In this document: in pieces, positions 10,692 through 22,300 of the stretch
Layout: each line of letters opens with the position of its first letter
How positions within the stretch are numbered: position 1 is the stretch's first letter
Source: Blattamonas nauphoetae
Lineage: Eukaryota; Preaxostyla; Oxymonadida
Assembly (NCBI GenBank): GCA_033064195.1
Contig: JARBJD010000193.1
Coordinates: forward strand, 79,083 to 143,082
DNA length: 64,000 nt
Reading direction: 5' to 3'
The notes under the pieces: generated by a model
The model's input: the letters and a program-made list of their open reading frames with translations, nothing else
Databases searched by the model: none
Told to the model about the DNA's origin: nothing
Program-made: the position numbers and the translations under genes

Positions 10692-11582
10692 TCGAACACT
10701 ATTTCTCTTGATTGTTCTCTATCCACACACTTCTTGTTTTTCTTTGGCAGAGTCGTGATCAGTCCAGACACTTTTTGAAGCCACGTCAATCCGCTTCGAT
10801 CAAACTCGAGCCAGTTTCTGTTCATTTTGATTCTTCATTCCTCTCACGTCACACTCACCAACACACACCCTGTCGCTCACAACCATGCGAGACACGTCGA
10901 TGGAGAAGACCGCACTTCTCACACTCATCGTGTTCTGACACCCCAACGCCCGCTCCACCGAACAAGCAGAACACTCCACTCTTCTCCGACTCGTTCGGCT
11001 TTTGTGACGCGACTCGCCGTGTTCTTCTTTGTGGATCCGTCCTCTTCATTCTCGCCGAGCAGCCCAACCTTCCGTTCTCGTCTGGGCTAGCTCACTCATC
11101 CTTTGAACACCTCTTTCTTCTTGACATGCCTTTCCTGCATGTCGAGTCAGCCACATCATCACGTCATACATCACCCACTTCCACAATCACCTCACTGTAC
11201 CAGTCTCCCAACGATGTGAGAAATGATCTCGCAAAGATTAGAGACTAGTTTTGCTTGGCACCAATTCATCTTGTTTTGTGGCTGCCTTTGTGATTGGGAC
11301 AATAAAACAGGCACCCAACTCACCACTCATCTCGTTTCACTTCACCTTGATCTCATTCATCAACGTTCCTTCCAAGATCCCTGGAAACAAACCAATAACC
11401 CAGAAATAGCAGAGTGCGGAACTGATGAAACGATTCAGACCAATCAAGGTTCTGTCCAAACCACAAAAGGGTGCGAATAACGATCAAACCATTGATAAAG
11501 ATTTCAAGGAGCAAGAACCACCCATCAGGGATTCTATCAACATATTATGCATCTATCCAACTATTCATCACACAAAAATCCC
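10692..11582. other. Gene-poor spacer between surface gene 1 and copy B
   Basis: Holds the 3' flank of surface gene 1 and the 5' flank of copy B. Short open frames exist on both strands, but none has a family signature, a splice pattern or a relative elsewhere in the window. I see no repeat structure here. Confidence 0.5.
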
Positions 11583-13675
11583 ATGCTCCACAACAAGACT
11601 TCTTCAAAACCCAAAGTTGACACCAGAACACCGGAACAAACAGTTTGACGATTTCCTCTCGACATCACTCTGAAATGTTTACAGCACCTGGTTGAAGTGT
11701 TTCTACGCCAGATATGTGGAGATTGCAAAGCATTACGTCCAATGATGTTTAATAGCCTGCTCATTCTTGCAACTAGTTTGTTTCGACATGCTTTCCTTCT
11801 TTCTCGTCAATAATTTTCACAGAGTCCAATTGGGCCCTCTCAACAATACTTGATATGGAGTACATACAAATATTTGAACAGTATTGTAAATGGACGAAAC
11901 CATGTGCTATTCCGGTGTGATTCTTGTTTCGTCATAATTTCCCAGATTTCTCTCCCACAGTTGTTATCTATCCTTGGTGTGATCTTGATATTCTCGCCGT
12001 ATCGTTGTGTTTTGTAATTGATTCGGTCAGGAAAATCATCAGAAGATGAACGTGTTCGAATTTGTGCATCATCGATTCCATCCTTCTTTCTGAAATGTGT
12101 GATCTCTATATCGAATAAAGACATACTCACTGAAGTATAATTTCTTTCACATTTCCATCATTTTGTTTCAGATCGGAAATTGTCTGATGATATGGACTTC
12201 GACTCTCCGATTATCTTCCACATTCCTCACCCACCACAAAACCCAATATCTCGCATTTATCGATCGTTCAAAGAATAAAAAAGCAACTTTCCCCCAGTTG
12301 ACGATTCTCGCCCATCTATGCTTCTCCCCTCATCTCGAAGTGTCGAGGATGGCTCTCGAAGCACTCTCCATTCGAAGCGAATCTGATCCAGAAACCCGCC
12401 CCTTCCTCCAAACACTCGAAGTCCCTTCTGTCTCGACTAAACGTTCGTCGGAGCTTGTCCCGTTCGCAGGACGACTGTGTTCCGCACTGGCCGAGCATGA
12501 TTCCCAATTGAAGTCGCTCTTCACCGAATCGTCGCCTTCGGATGGAACCATCTCTGCTCTCTCCTCCACACTTCCCTCCGAATCACCACTTCTCAATGGA
12601 AATACTGTTTTTATTCTTCTTTATGAAGGACTCTCTCTCCTCAACTCAATTTTCGATCGCATTGACAACACATTTCAAGATGTGTGTCTTTGTCTCTTCT
12701 CATCTTGTCCAGATTCTGTTCAAGTACGACTTTGTTTCTCTTCTCAAATCAACCATCATCGCCCGCCTCGATCTCCTTGAGCAGCAGAAAACTCAATCGA
12801 AATGTCCACCTTCAGAACGAACTGACATCTTGATCAAAATTCTCGACGGTTCGTGGAAATGTGCTTCTTCTTGTCTCGGTTCATTTCACAAGTCACTCCG
12901 TCGAGCTGTCGAATCCACTTTCTACGATATTCAGGAGCTGTGCTCACTTTTGGTGCGAACTTGCCGTCTCTCCTCACACATGCTCTCTTCTCCTCTTCGA
13001 ATGCTCCTGAATCTCACTTCTAATCTCCCTCACCTGATTCCTCGGATTCTGAAAGAGAATCTGGTCGAACGATTGATCAACTTTTCTCAACCAATGACAG
13101 TTCCAACCACGAATGGTGAACTCCATTACTATTTCATCGATCTCGTGGTCAACTTGATCTGGGATCCAAGAAACATCACTGAAGACAATGAAGAGCAGAA
13201 GAGAATCCGAATTTTGCAGTTTGAACGATTGTTGAAACCAGCGAAGCAATATCTGCAGTTTATTCTTCAGCGAGAGGAGTTCATTCCGAAAGCAGTCTCA
13301 CGCAACAAGGATCTGGCAATTCGAATCACTGAACTTGTCGAACAGACATTGGTGCTCGAGCGAGAACTGTTCGAATATGGTGAGATTGTGGAGAGTGGGA
13401 GAGAGGAGTGGGAAGTGGGGTGGTTGGTTGGGGAGGCGGAAGAGAAGTTTTTGAGCTCGAGACTGTACTCGATCAGAGAAGAGGATGAGAAACTGAAGAA
13501 GGATGGGAAAGAGAGATGGAAGAGGAGAGTGGAGCGACGACGAGAAGCAGGACACGAAGATGCGATGGAAGGATGGCTGATGCGAAAGGACAATCGAACA
13601 CGATCGGATATTGTGGACCGTATTGAGAGTATTGGAAATGAGAATGGGATGAATATGACAATTTCAGGAGGATAA
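11583..13675 (+). CDS. Seven-exon helical family, copy B
   Basis: Exons: 11583-11642, 11685-11775, 11823-11908, 11946-11976, 12031-12134, 12172-12681 and 12713-13675 (TAA). The spliced product is 614 residues, 3 longer than the other complete copies. Intron lengths are 42, 47, 37, 54, 37 and 31 nt. Intron 6 (12682-12712) is only 31 nt and shifts frame exactly as in copies C, D and E. The C-terminal half contains the shared motifs YLQFIL.REEFIP and EEWEVGWLV and a basic stretch (ERWKRRVERRREAG). One oddity: at intron 3 the expected GT is AT (11909-11910). A GC at 11906 could serve as a GC-AG donor and would keep frame, at the cost of one codon. Function is unknown. The gene is either functional with an alternative splice site or newly damaged. 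Confidence 0.8.
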
Positions 13676-13788
13676 AAGAGAGGAGAGATTGGGAGACAGA
13701 ATTTCACATCTCACGTCAGAGTTTGATCATATTTACTCGTTTCTGAACAAACCCGAGAGAAACAGAGAACAGAATGTAGAGAGGATGT

Positions 13789-14640
13789 TAGTCACCTGAA
13801 AACCCGGTAGTAAATAACAAATCGGTAGTTTTTTTTTTTGGGGTCCCAAAAGCGTAGAGTAACACTGGATTTCTGATTTTTTCGACAATTTTTCAATCTA
13901 AATGACATTTTTATGAATAAATGAAGTGTCCTAGGTGGTTCAGAACAAATAGTTTTGATTACCCAGCATGATTGTCTCATGGACTTGAAAAGTTGATCTC
14001 GTTGTATCTTCATAACCAGACAAAATTTTGACCTGAAATTTTCGCGAAAATGAATGTTTTGAGAAATGTAAACTTTTGATATTTCAACTTTTCAAAAAAT
14101 TTATCCCCCTCGAGAGAATGTGAAATCCACTTTTAACGGGTGTCTGAAATTGACTTCTCACCGTGCATCAGATGGGAATCCCGTTTTCAAAATTCATCAA
14201 AATGATGTCAACACTGTCACAATCGAATCAAACTGGTCAATTTTGCATACAAGGTGAATGGTGAGTGACAAGTTCGAAGACTCTCTGAAAATTCCTTGAA
14301 AACTGATGAAAAACCATGATTTTGTGATCGTCGAAGAAAAAAAGTTGAAATATCAAAAGTTTACATTTCTCAAAACATTCATTTTCGCGAAAATTTCAGG
14401 TCAAAATTTTGTCTGGTTATGAAGATACAACGAGATCAACTTTTCAAGTCCATGAGACAATCATGCTGGGTAATCAAAACTATTTGTTCTGAACCACCTA
14501 GGACACTTCATTTATTCATAAAAATGTCATTTAGATTGAAAAATTGTCGAAAAAATCAGAAATCCAGTGTTACTCTACGCTTTTGGGACCCCAAAAAAAA
14601 CTACCGATTTGTTATTTACTACCGGGTTTTCAGGTGACTA
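13789..14640. mobile_element. Fold-back element with TA duplications
   Basis: The body is 13791-14638 (848 bp), flanked by TA on both sides. The ends begin GTCACCTGAAAACCCGG and continue as two nearly identical arms of about 300 bp (13791-14098 and 14340-14638). They differ mainly in a homopolymer, with 11 T on the left and 8 A on the right. The central 240 bp is unpaired. A TA duplication fits the Tc1/mariner superfamily. No transposase is present, so this is a long-armed MITE. The ~72-codon frames on both arms are mirror images of one repeat and are not taken as genes. Confidence 0.8.
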
Positions 14641-14808
14641 GTCAATGACTCCAGGTCCCTCATTTATTGTCAGTTCTAAACACATTGAACCACATATCAC
14701 TCCTCTTTTCGTTATTCACCTCTGTTTTTTGCAGACACGAGTGAAAATGAACAATCGGTGACGTGAAATGTGAAATCTGTGTTCAATCTCTCCTCTCCTC
14801 CATCCACC

Positions 14809-16893
14809 TCAAAGTCGAACATTCATCCCAGTCTCAACACTCACGTGTCTCACGAACTGCACAATCTCTGATGGTGTTTCATTGGTTCTTCGCGTCAGCC
14901 ATCCTTCCATCGCATCTTCATGTCCTGTCTCTCGTCGTCTCTCCACTCTCTTCTTCCATATTGCTTTCTCATCCTTCTTCACACTCTTGTCGTCCTTTCT
15001 GATCTTCGTCAGTTTCTCTCCCAAATCTTTCTCCTTTGTCTTCTCCACCAACCACCCCACTTCCCACTCCTCTCTTCCTGTCTCCACAATCTCACCATCT
15101 TCGAACAGTTCTCGCTCGAGCAGAAACATCTTTGTCAAAAGAAGACCAACAATCGTCGACAGATCATAGTTGCTTGACTCAGCCTTCGGAATGAATTCTT
15201 CTCGCGGAAGAATGAACTGCAGATATTGCTTCGCTGGATTCAACGCACGGTCAAACTGAAGCATTCGGATTCTCTTCCGCTCTTCTTTGTCTTTTGTGAT
15301 GTCTTGTGGATCACCGACCAGATTGTTGATGGCCCAGATGAGTCTCAAATGGAAATCTGCGTTTGAGGTTGGAATTGCCATCGGCTTGCATGTGTCGATC
15401 ACTCGTTCAACAAGTTTCTCTTCCAGCAGGCGAGGAATCAGGTGATGAAAAGAGCCCCCAATGTTGATGATCATTCGAAGATGAGAAGAGTGTGTTGGTG
15501 AAGTGTGGCTGCACGTCCTCTCCAAAAGTGAGCACATCTGCGGAATATCGGACAAGGTTGATTCGACAACTGGATTGAGTGATTTGTGAGAGCTGTGGAC
15601 ACAGATGGTAATACAGTTCCAGGAATTGTTGAGAATTTTGATCAACAGGTCTGTTCTGTCTGAATGTGGACAATTTGATTCACTTCTCTCGTGGTCGAGC
15701 AGGTCGAGGCAGGTGATGATGGTTGATTTGAGAAGAGGAACAAAGTCGCACTTGGTCAGAATCTGGGCAAGATGAGAAGAGACAAGGGCACACATCGTTG
15801 AAGGTGGAGTCACAGTGGAAGAGAAGTGACCAGAGGAGAGAGAGTCCATCACAAAGCACTTCCAGAACAGTGTTTCCAGTGAAAAGTGGTGATTCGGAGG
15901 GAAGTGTGACGGAGAGAGCAGAGATGGTCGCATCCAAAGGTGACGATTCGGTGAAGAGCGACTTCATTTCCGAAACATGCTCGGTCAGGGTGGAACACAG
16001 CCGTCCTGCGAACGGGACAAGCTCCGACGAACTGTCCGTCGAACCAGACGGCACGTTGTGTGATCGGAGGAAGGAAAGTGTTTCATAATCAGACTTGCTT
16101 TGTTTGAGGAGTGCTTTGAGAGCCAATTTCGACACTTCGAGATGAGGGGAGAAACACAGCTTGGTGAGAATCGTTAAATGTGAAGGAGATGACGCTGAAC
16201 TCTTGAAATGATCGAGAAATGCGAGAAATGCTGTTTTGTGGTGGGCGAGGAAGGTGGAAGACGATCGAAGAGTGGAAGTCCACAATACCAAACAATACCC
16301 AATCTGAGACAAAATGAGGGAAAAGCGAAAGAAGCCATACCTCAGTGAGTATATATGAATTCGAAATCGAGGCCATCCATTTGAGGAAGAAGGAGGGAAT
16401 CGACGATTCACAGATTCGAACACATTCATCTTCTGATGATTTCCCTGACCGAATAAATCATGAAAACACAAAGATGAAGATAGATAGTCAACATCACACC
16501 TATCACAATCAATAACTTCGGGAGGGCAATCTGAGAAAGGATGACGAAACAATAATCAAACTGGAACATCACATGGTTGGGTCTGTTCACAATATCGCTC
16601 AAGAGGTTCGATGTACTCCACACCATGAATTGCTGAGAGGGCCCAATCAGATTCTGTCAAAATCATTAACGAAGTGGAAACAAATCAGTTGTGACAAACC
16701 AGTCGCAATAATGAGGAGGCCATTCAACATTGTGGTCCGGAGTGTTTGGTATTTTCCACAGATCTGACGTAGAAACACTTCTACCAAGTTCTGTAAACAT
16801 TGAATGAGATATCAGAGAGAAATGGGATCGAACTGTTTGTTTTGCTTTTTCGTTGCCAACATGGGCTATCATGGAAGTTCTATCGACGAGCAT
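14809..16893 (-). CDS. Seven-exon helical family, copy C
   Basis: Minus-strand exons: 16834-16893 (ATG at 16893), 16700-16790, 16568-16653, 16500-16530, 16341-16444, 15794-16303 and 14809-15762. The product is 611 residues. Introns are 43, 46, 37, 55, 37 and 31 nt, all GT-AG. Exons 4 and 5 join within a Gly codon (phase 1), giving a block ending FFLKWM that is conserved in other copies. Exon 7 keeps YLQFIL.REEFIP and EEWEVGWLV. No lesion is seen, so this is the cleanest reference copy. It is head to head with copy D; the starts are 157 bp apart. Function is unknown. The protein is Leu/Ser-rich, predicted helical, without signal peptide or membrane segment, and probably cytoplasmic (inferred). 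Confidence 0.87.
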
Positions 16894-17050
16894 GGTATGG
16901 CGGAGCGGTGAATAGATGGGATGATGTCCAGAAATAACCACAGAAGTCCTGATCGAACCAAAGTGAGAAACGTTGCGACTTCGACTCATCTATCCGGTGT
17001 TATATCGACATTCTTGATATCTCCAAAACTATTTCACTCACCGAAATCCC
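16894..17050. promoter_or_regulatory. Shared 157-bp divergent promoter region of copies C and D
   Basis: This is the whole space between the two ATG codons (16893 minus, 17051 plus), so any promoter must be compact and bidirectional or overlapping. It is mixed-composition sequence, and I cannot point to a specific motif. Confidence 0.5.
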
Positions 17051-19136
17051 ATGAATATCGACTCGAGCTCATCGAATCCTCAAATAGACGCAACACCGGC
17101 GACACTTAAGGTTTGATTACCTTTCTCTCCGATATCTCTTTCATTTTCATTAGAATTGCCTTGAAGTGTTTCTAAGCCAGATATGTGGGGAGTGCACACC
17201 ACTCCGTCCAGTAATGTTGACTGGTCTCCTTGTTCTTGTGACAGGTTTGTCTCATCTGATTTCGTTTAACTCTCGTTGGTGGTTTTGACAGAGTCTGATT
17301 GGGCCCTCTCAACAATACCTGATGTGGATTACATCAAACCTCTCGAGGAATATTGTGAACAGACCAAACCATGTGAAGTCTCAGTGTGATTCTTGTGTTG
17401 TCATAATTTCCCAGATTTCTCTCCCGCAATTGATATCTTTCATTGGTATTCTCTTGACTTCTTGTTTTCATCATTGTTTTTTCGTGATTTATACGATCAG
17501 CAAAAACTTCAGAAGGAGAATGTCATCGGATTTGTGAATCATTGATTCTATTTTACTTACTCAAATGGATGGTCTCTATTTCGGATGAAAACATGCTCAC
17601 AGAAGTTTGTTTTCCTTCACATTTCCTTCATTATGCACCAGATCGGAAATTGTCTGTTGTTGTGGACTTCCACTCTTCGATCGTCTTCCTCCTTCCTCGC
17701 CCACCACAAATCCGAGTTTCTCACATTTATCGATCATTGTACGAGTAAGGAGTCATCTTTTCCACATGTCGCGATTCTCGCCCAGCTGAGTTTCTCCCCA
17801 AGTCTCGAAGTGTCGAAGATGGCTCTCAAAGCACTCCACACCAGATGCAACCGTGATTTTGGAACACTTTTCTTCCTTCGAACACACAGTGTGCCTTTTG
17901 ACTCGACTGACAGATCATCGGAGCTTGTCCCGTTCGTTGGACGGCTGTGTTCCACACTGGCCGAGCATGTTTCGGAAATGAAGTCACTCTTCGCCGAATC
18001 GTCACATTTTGATGCGACCATCTCTGCTCTCGCTGTCACTCTTCCCGAGGAATCGCCACTTTTCACCCGAAACCTTCTATTCGAAATGCTTTGTGATGGA
18101 TTCTCTCTCCTCAACTCGCTGCTCGTGAACTCGATCAAAGCCTTTCAACGTGTCTGCCGCCGTCTTTTCTCATCTTTTCCAGACTCTGATCGGTTGTCAC
18201 TTTGTTCCTCTTCTCAAATCAACCATCATCGCCTGCCTCGATCTCCTCGACCACGCAAGAAGTGAATCGAACTATCCACCTGCTGACCAAACTGACATGT
18301 TGATCTTCATTCTCGACAGTTCGTGGAACTGTGCTAGCGACTGCCTCTGTGCCGGCCGTGAATCACTCCATCCAGTTGTCCGATCCGCCTTCTCCGATGA
18401 TCCGCAGCTGTGCTCACTTTTGGAGCGAACTTGCAGCCACTTTTCACCCTCACAGACCTCTTACCTTCGAATGATCATCAATCTCACATGTGATCTCCCT
18501 CACCTGATTCCTCGCTTGCTGGAAGAGAATCTGGTTGAACGAGTGCTCACCACATCAAAACCGATGGCAGTTCCGACAGCACCTGGGCAGTTTCATTTGA
18601 GACTCATCTGGGCCATCAACAACCTACTCTGGAATCCCAAAAGCATCACACCAAACGAAGAAGGGCAGACGATGATCCGAATGCTTCAGTTTAAACGAGT
18701 GTTGACACCAGCCAAGCAATATCTGCAGTTCATTCTTCAGCGAGAGGAGTTCATTCTGAACGAGGTGTCAAGCGACAAGAATCTGCCAAGCATTGTCACT
18801 AATCTTTTGGATGAAACATTGGCGCTCGAGCGAGTACTGTTCGCAGTTGGGGAGATTGTGGAGACAGGACGAGAGGAATGGGAAGTGGGGTGGTTGGTGG
18901 AGAAGGCAAATGATAATGAGTTGGGGGAGAAACTGAATGTGATCAGAAAAGACGATGAGAAACTGAAGAAGGATGAGAAAGCGAGATGGAAGAAGAGAGT
19001 GGAGAGACGACGAGAAGCGGGAAATGAAGATGCGATGGAAGGATGGCTGACGCGAATGGACTATCGAACACGATTCGAGATAGTGGGCTACCTTCGATGT
19101 GTGAACCAGGAAAACGGGATGAATTGGAGATTTTGA
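17051..19136 (+). CDS. Seven-exon helical family, copy D
   Basis: Exons: 17051-17110, 17154-17244, 17292-17377, 17415-17445, 17501-17604, 17642-18151 and 18183-19136 (TGA). The product is 611 residues. Introns are 43, 47, 37, 55, 37 and 31 nt, all GT-AG. Exon 3 encodes SDWALSTIPDVDYIKPLEEY, closely matching copies A, C and E. The shared exon 7 motifs YLQFIL.REEFI and EEWEVGWLV are present. It converges with the NOT1-like gene, whose stop is at 19319. Within exon 7 it is more similar to C than to B (for example MIIN versus MLLN contexts). Function is unknown. Confidence 0.87.
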
Positions 19137-19318
19137 GAAGGATGGAAGGGGAGGAGAGGCTGATAATGTAAATTTCACGTTTCACGTCACCGATTGTTCA
19201 TTTTCACTCGTTTCCCACAATCCAGAGAGAACCGCAGAGACGACCATGTTCAAAAACTTGGAATGTCAAAAGTGATTGTGAAGTGTCAAAAGCAAGAAGT
19301 TGTCAAAACAAACAAGCA

Positions 19319-22300
19319 CTACCCCTTTCTCTGCTGCATCAGTCGGGAATATTTCTCCCGAAACTCTGAGAATTCATGCCCTGTGAACTCCCCCGTTCTT
19401 GTGTTGATCGTTTTTGTCACCTGACGAATCCCCCACGGTGGCAGCTGTGTCTTGTATCGCTGGAATATCAAACTCAGCAGCAGTTGGTTCAGATTCTCCA
19501 CAGTCTTCGGCTCTCTCATCGGAACCTGCGCAGAACTCGTCCTCGTGATCGATGTCTCTGTCTTCAGAAACGGACCAATGTTCCCTCCCAACAACAAAAA
19601 GAAGAATGTGTTCGACACGAATGCTGTCCGAGCGTTTGGTGTTGTGCACGTCGTCAGCATGAATTGAATCGCAACCTTGATCGTCTGTGCGTTCGGGTGA
19701 GCAATCAGCTTCGCCAGATAGTAATAAATCACACTCATCACATTCAGAGCCCCCTTGCACTCCAAAATGTGAGTCTTCGCTTCGATGTCCCCATTCAGGA
19801 TCGCCTGCCGTTGCTTCACCACTTCCGATCGCTCGTGCTTCAGATGGTTCAGGAACTGCCGCCCTCCCTCCTCAATCAGGAACAGCATGAAGTACGGGAA
19901 GCTCCCCTGCCAGTATTCGTGCGGAGGCGAGATGTCGGTCAGTCTGTTCAGGTGTTCCACGAGTGTCGTCAGCTGCGGCTGCGTCTCGGCGTGGATCGTG
20001 TTCAGGTTCAACAGCTCACACTGGCCTTGCTCCATGTAGAAGGTGAAGCTCGCGGTGATGTCCTTGATCGCGATGGACTGCTGTTGATACATCCGCAGTG
20101 TTGGGTTCGGATAATACGAGTACGACAAGAACTGCCGGATCTGAGCGTCCTTCTCGAAGTGCTCGCGCATCTGCTGGCCAGCCTCCACATCCTCCTTCGT
20201 CCCCTCTCTCTTCTTCCTCATCGGCATCGAACGAAGAAACCCACAGATCTCCGAGTCCCAGCTGTCGATCGTTTCGACTGCCTTTCCAACATCGATGCAG
20301 CTCGAATCGCTCACAAGTTGGAGCAGATTTCCCTTCCTGTCGTTTTCGAACATCACCAACAGATGCGGTCTGTAGACATCCACAAATTCTTGCTTGTTCT
20401 GCACCAGTTCTTTGACAACGAGAAACGCCTTGTCGTACAAATCCTGTTGGAGGATTCGCCAGTTCTGAACCTCAGGTGCCTTCAACTCCCTCTCTCTTCC
20501 GTCAATCTGAAGGTCAATCCGGATGATCGGCTCAAACAAGAGACGAAGACACGCGAAGAACACGTCCCACTCTGGATTGTTGCACACGAGATGGAAGCTC
20601 GCCTGTTCGTGCCCGTCGGCCTTCTTCTTCAGATACAGCGGATCAGCCAGACGGATCAGCTGGCTGTGGAACACACGCGGAAACATGTCGTTGAAGTCGT
20701 TCAATCCCGGCATCAGCTGGTTAATCGCCCGAACCAGCTCCTGCTGGAAGATGACGTCGGTGCGGCCGAGAATGAATGTTTTGGGAGCCCCATCGCTCGA
20801 CACCACCCAGCGGAGGTCCTGGTCTTTGAGATGGACGGAGTTGTGTGTCTCGACAGTCGCTTCGGCCGAGGCATCGAGAAGGAAGTCCAGCAACCGGAAG
20901 CATTCGGCGACAACTTGGGGGATATGCTTGTATTGAATGGCGTGTCTGATGAAGAAGAAGCATTGCGAGATTGTGGTCCTCGTTGCTTCGTCTCCACGTT
21001 TCCCTTGACACAGTCGAGTCTTCAACAGCTCGAAGTGCTTCTTCGCAACAGGTTCCCTGAACGAACTGTCCCCAATCCTCTCGCGCGACTGCTGGAGTTC
21101 TTCAAAGTACGGTTTGAGAAGCTGACCGATGCTGTCGATTACTTGTTGAGGGGGAAGGATTCGCGGGGGCTGTGGGCGTTGACGGAGAGGAGCAGAAGCG
21201 ATTTGCGTGTTGTGCGACATGATTGTGTCGTGTCCAACGCGGACGGCGTTGTTGTAAGCACTCAGCGTGGATGAGACACCACTGCCGTTCGTTCTGACAG
21301 AAGAGAGAAGAGCGTGGCAGGACTGTGTCGCCCCGTTTGCACAACCAAACGCCTTTCCAAGAAGCGAGATCGTTCGGCTGATGGTCAGAGTCTCTTCATC
21401 GTCGCTCGGCTTCTCAAAGTCTTTCTGGCGGATGAAAGACAGTTCCCAGAATCTGATGGATGACAACAACGGACCCGGAGCAAGCTGTTTGTGGAAGGAG
21501 AGGTTTGATGCTTCTAGCTTGTACAGATTTGGAATGTCGATATTGTTTCTGTTCAACGAACTGTTGGGATTGGGGAAGGAGGCACCTCGAGTGATGAATC
21601 GGGAGAGGATGTTCCATTCCGTGTTGAGAAGAGAGATTGTGTCAATCAGTTCTGTTGCAGCGATAAGGATGGAGTGAGGGGAGACGGGTGGAGTGGTGAG
21701 TGTCTGCGATTGAGTCAGACCAGTTGGAGTTTGCGAAGGAGAGATTGTTCGTTGTGGGATTTGGTCAACAGAAGTAAATGCGATGTCGTGCTGAACAGGA
21801 ACTTTTCGCATCTTCATCACAATCTCTGGATTTGCTCTGACTTTGTAGTTTGGTCGTGGGAGCACTTCCAAGAATGGCTGGATGCTTTTGGAGAATTCTG
21901 CGGGGACTCTTGATGTTCGTGTTGGGGTGGAGTGGACAGAAATCGACATCAACATCACAAGCAGCTCTGTCAGAATTGTCAAATGGTGATGAAGATGGTT
22001 GGCGAGAGAAGGAACAATGATGGCCTCGCCAGTGGCAAGATTGAGTGTGTTTGTTGCTTCGTCCATTCCAATCGTCACTGACAGCATCTTCTGGCTGGCA
22101 AAGTAGTTCTGATACGGGCATTCCTCACACCCCTTCCGGCTCTGTCGCAGTTCGTTTGCAAATCGATGAAGGAAGAAGAGGAATTGCGGAGAGTCGGGAG
22201 GAAGTTGCGTGTCTAACAGTTTCCACAATTCCGAACGTCCTTCCTTCAGGTTCTCGACTCGCACTGTCCTTTCCTGTCTCTCTTTCGTCTCAATCGGTCT

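Noticed and set aside
12163-12780. Treating each family copy as two overlapping genes or a programmed frameshift
   Set aside because: All four copies show GT and AG borders 31 nt apart at the same codon boundary, and five further introns of similar style upstream, so splicing explains it better.
13791-14638. Two identical ~72-codon genes on opposite strands
   Set aside because: They are the two arms of a fold-back element and lack any codon-level signal.
19376-21274. 632-codon plus-strand frame and several other long frames opposite the NOT1-like gene
   Set aside because: Antisense shadow of a long coding frame; arginine/histidine/leucine-rich composition without domain, and the opposite strand has family matches.
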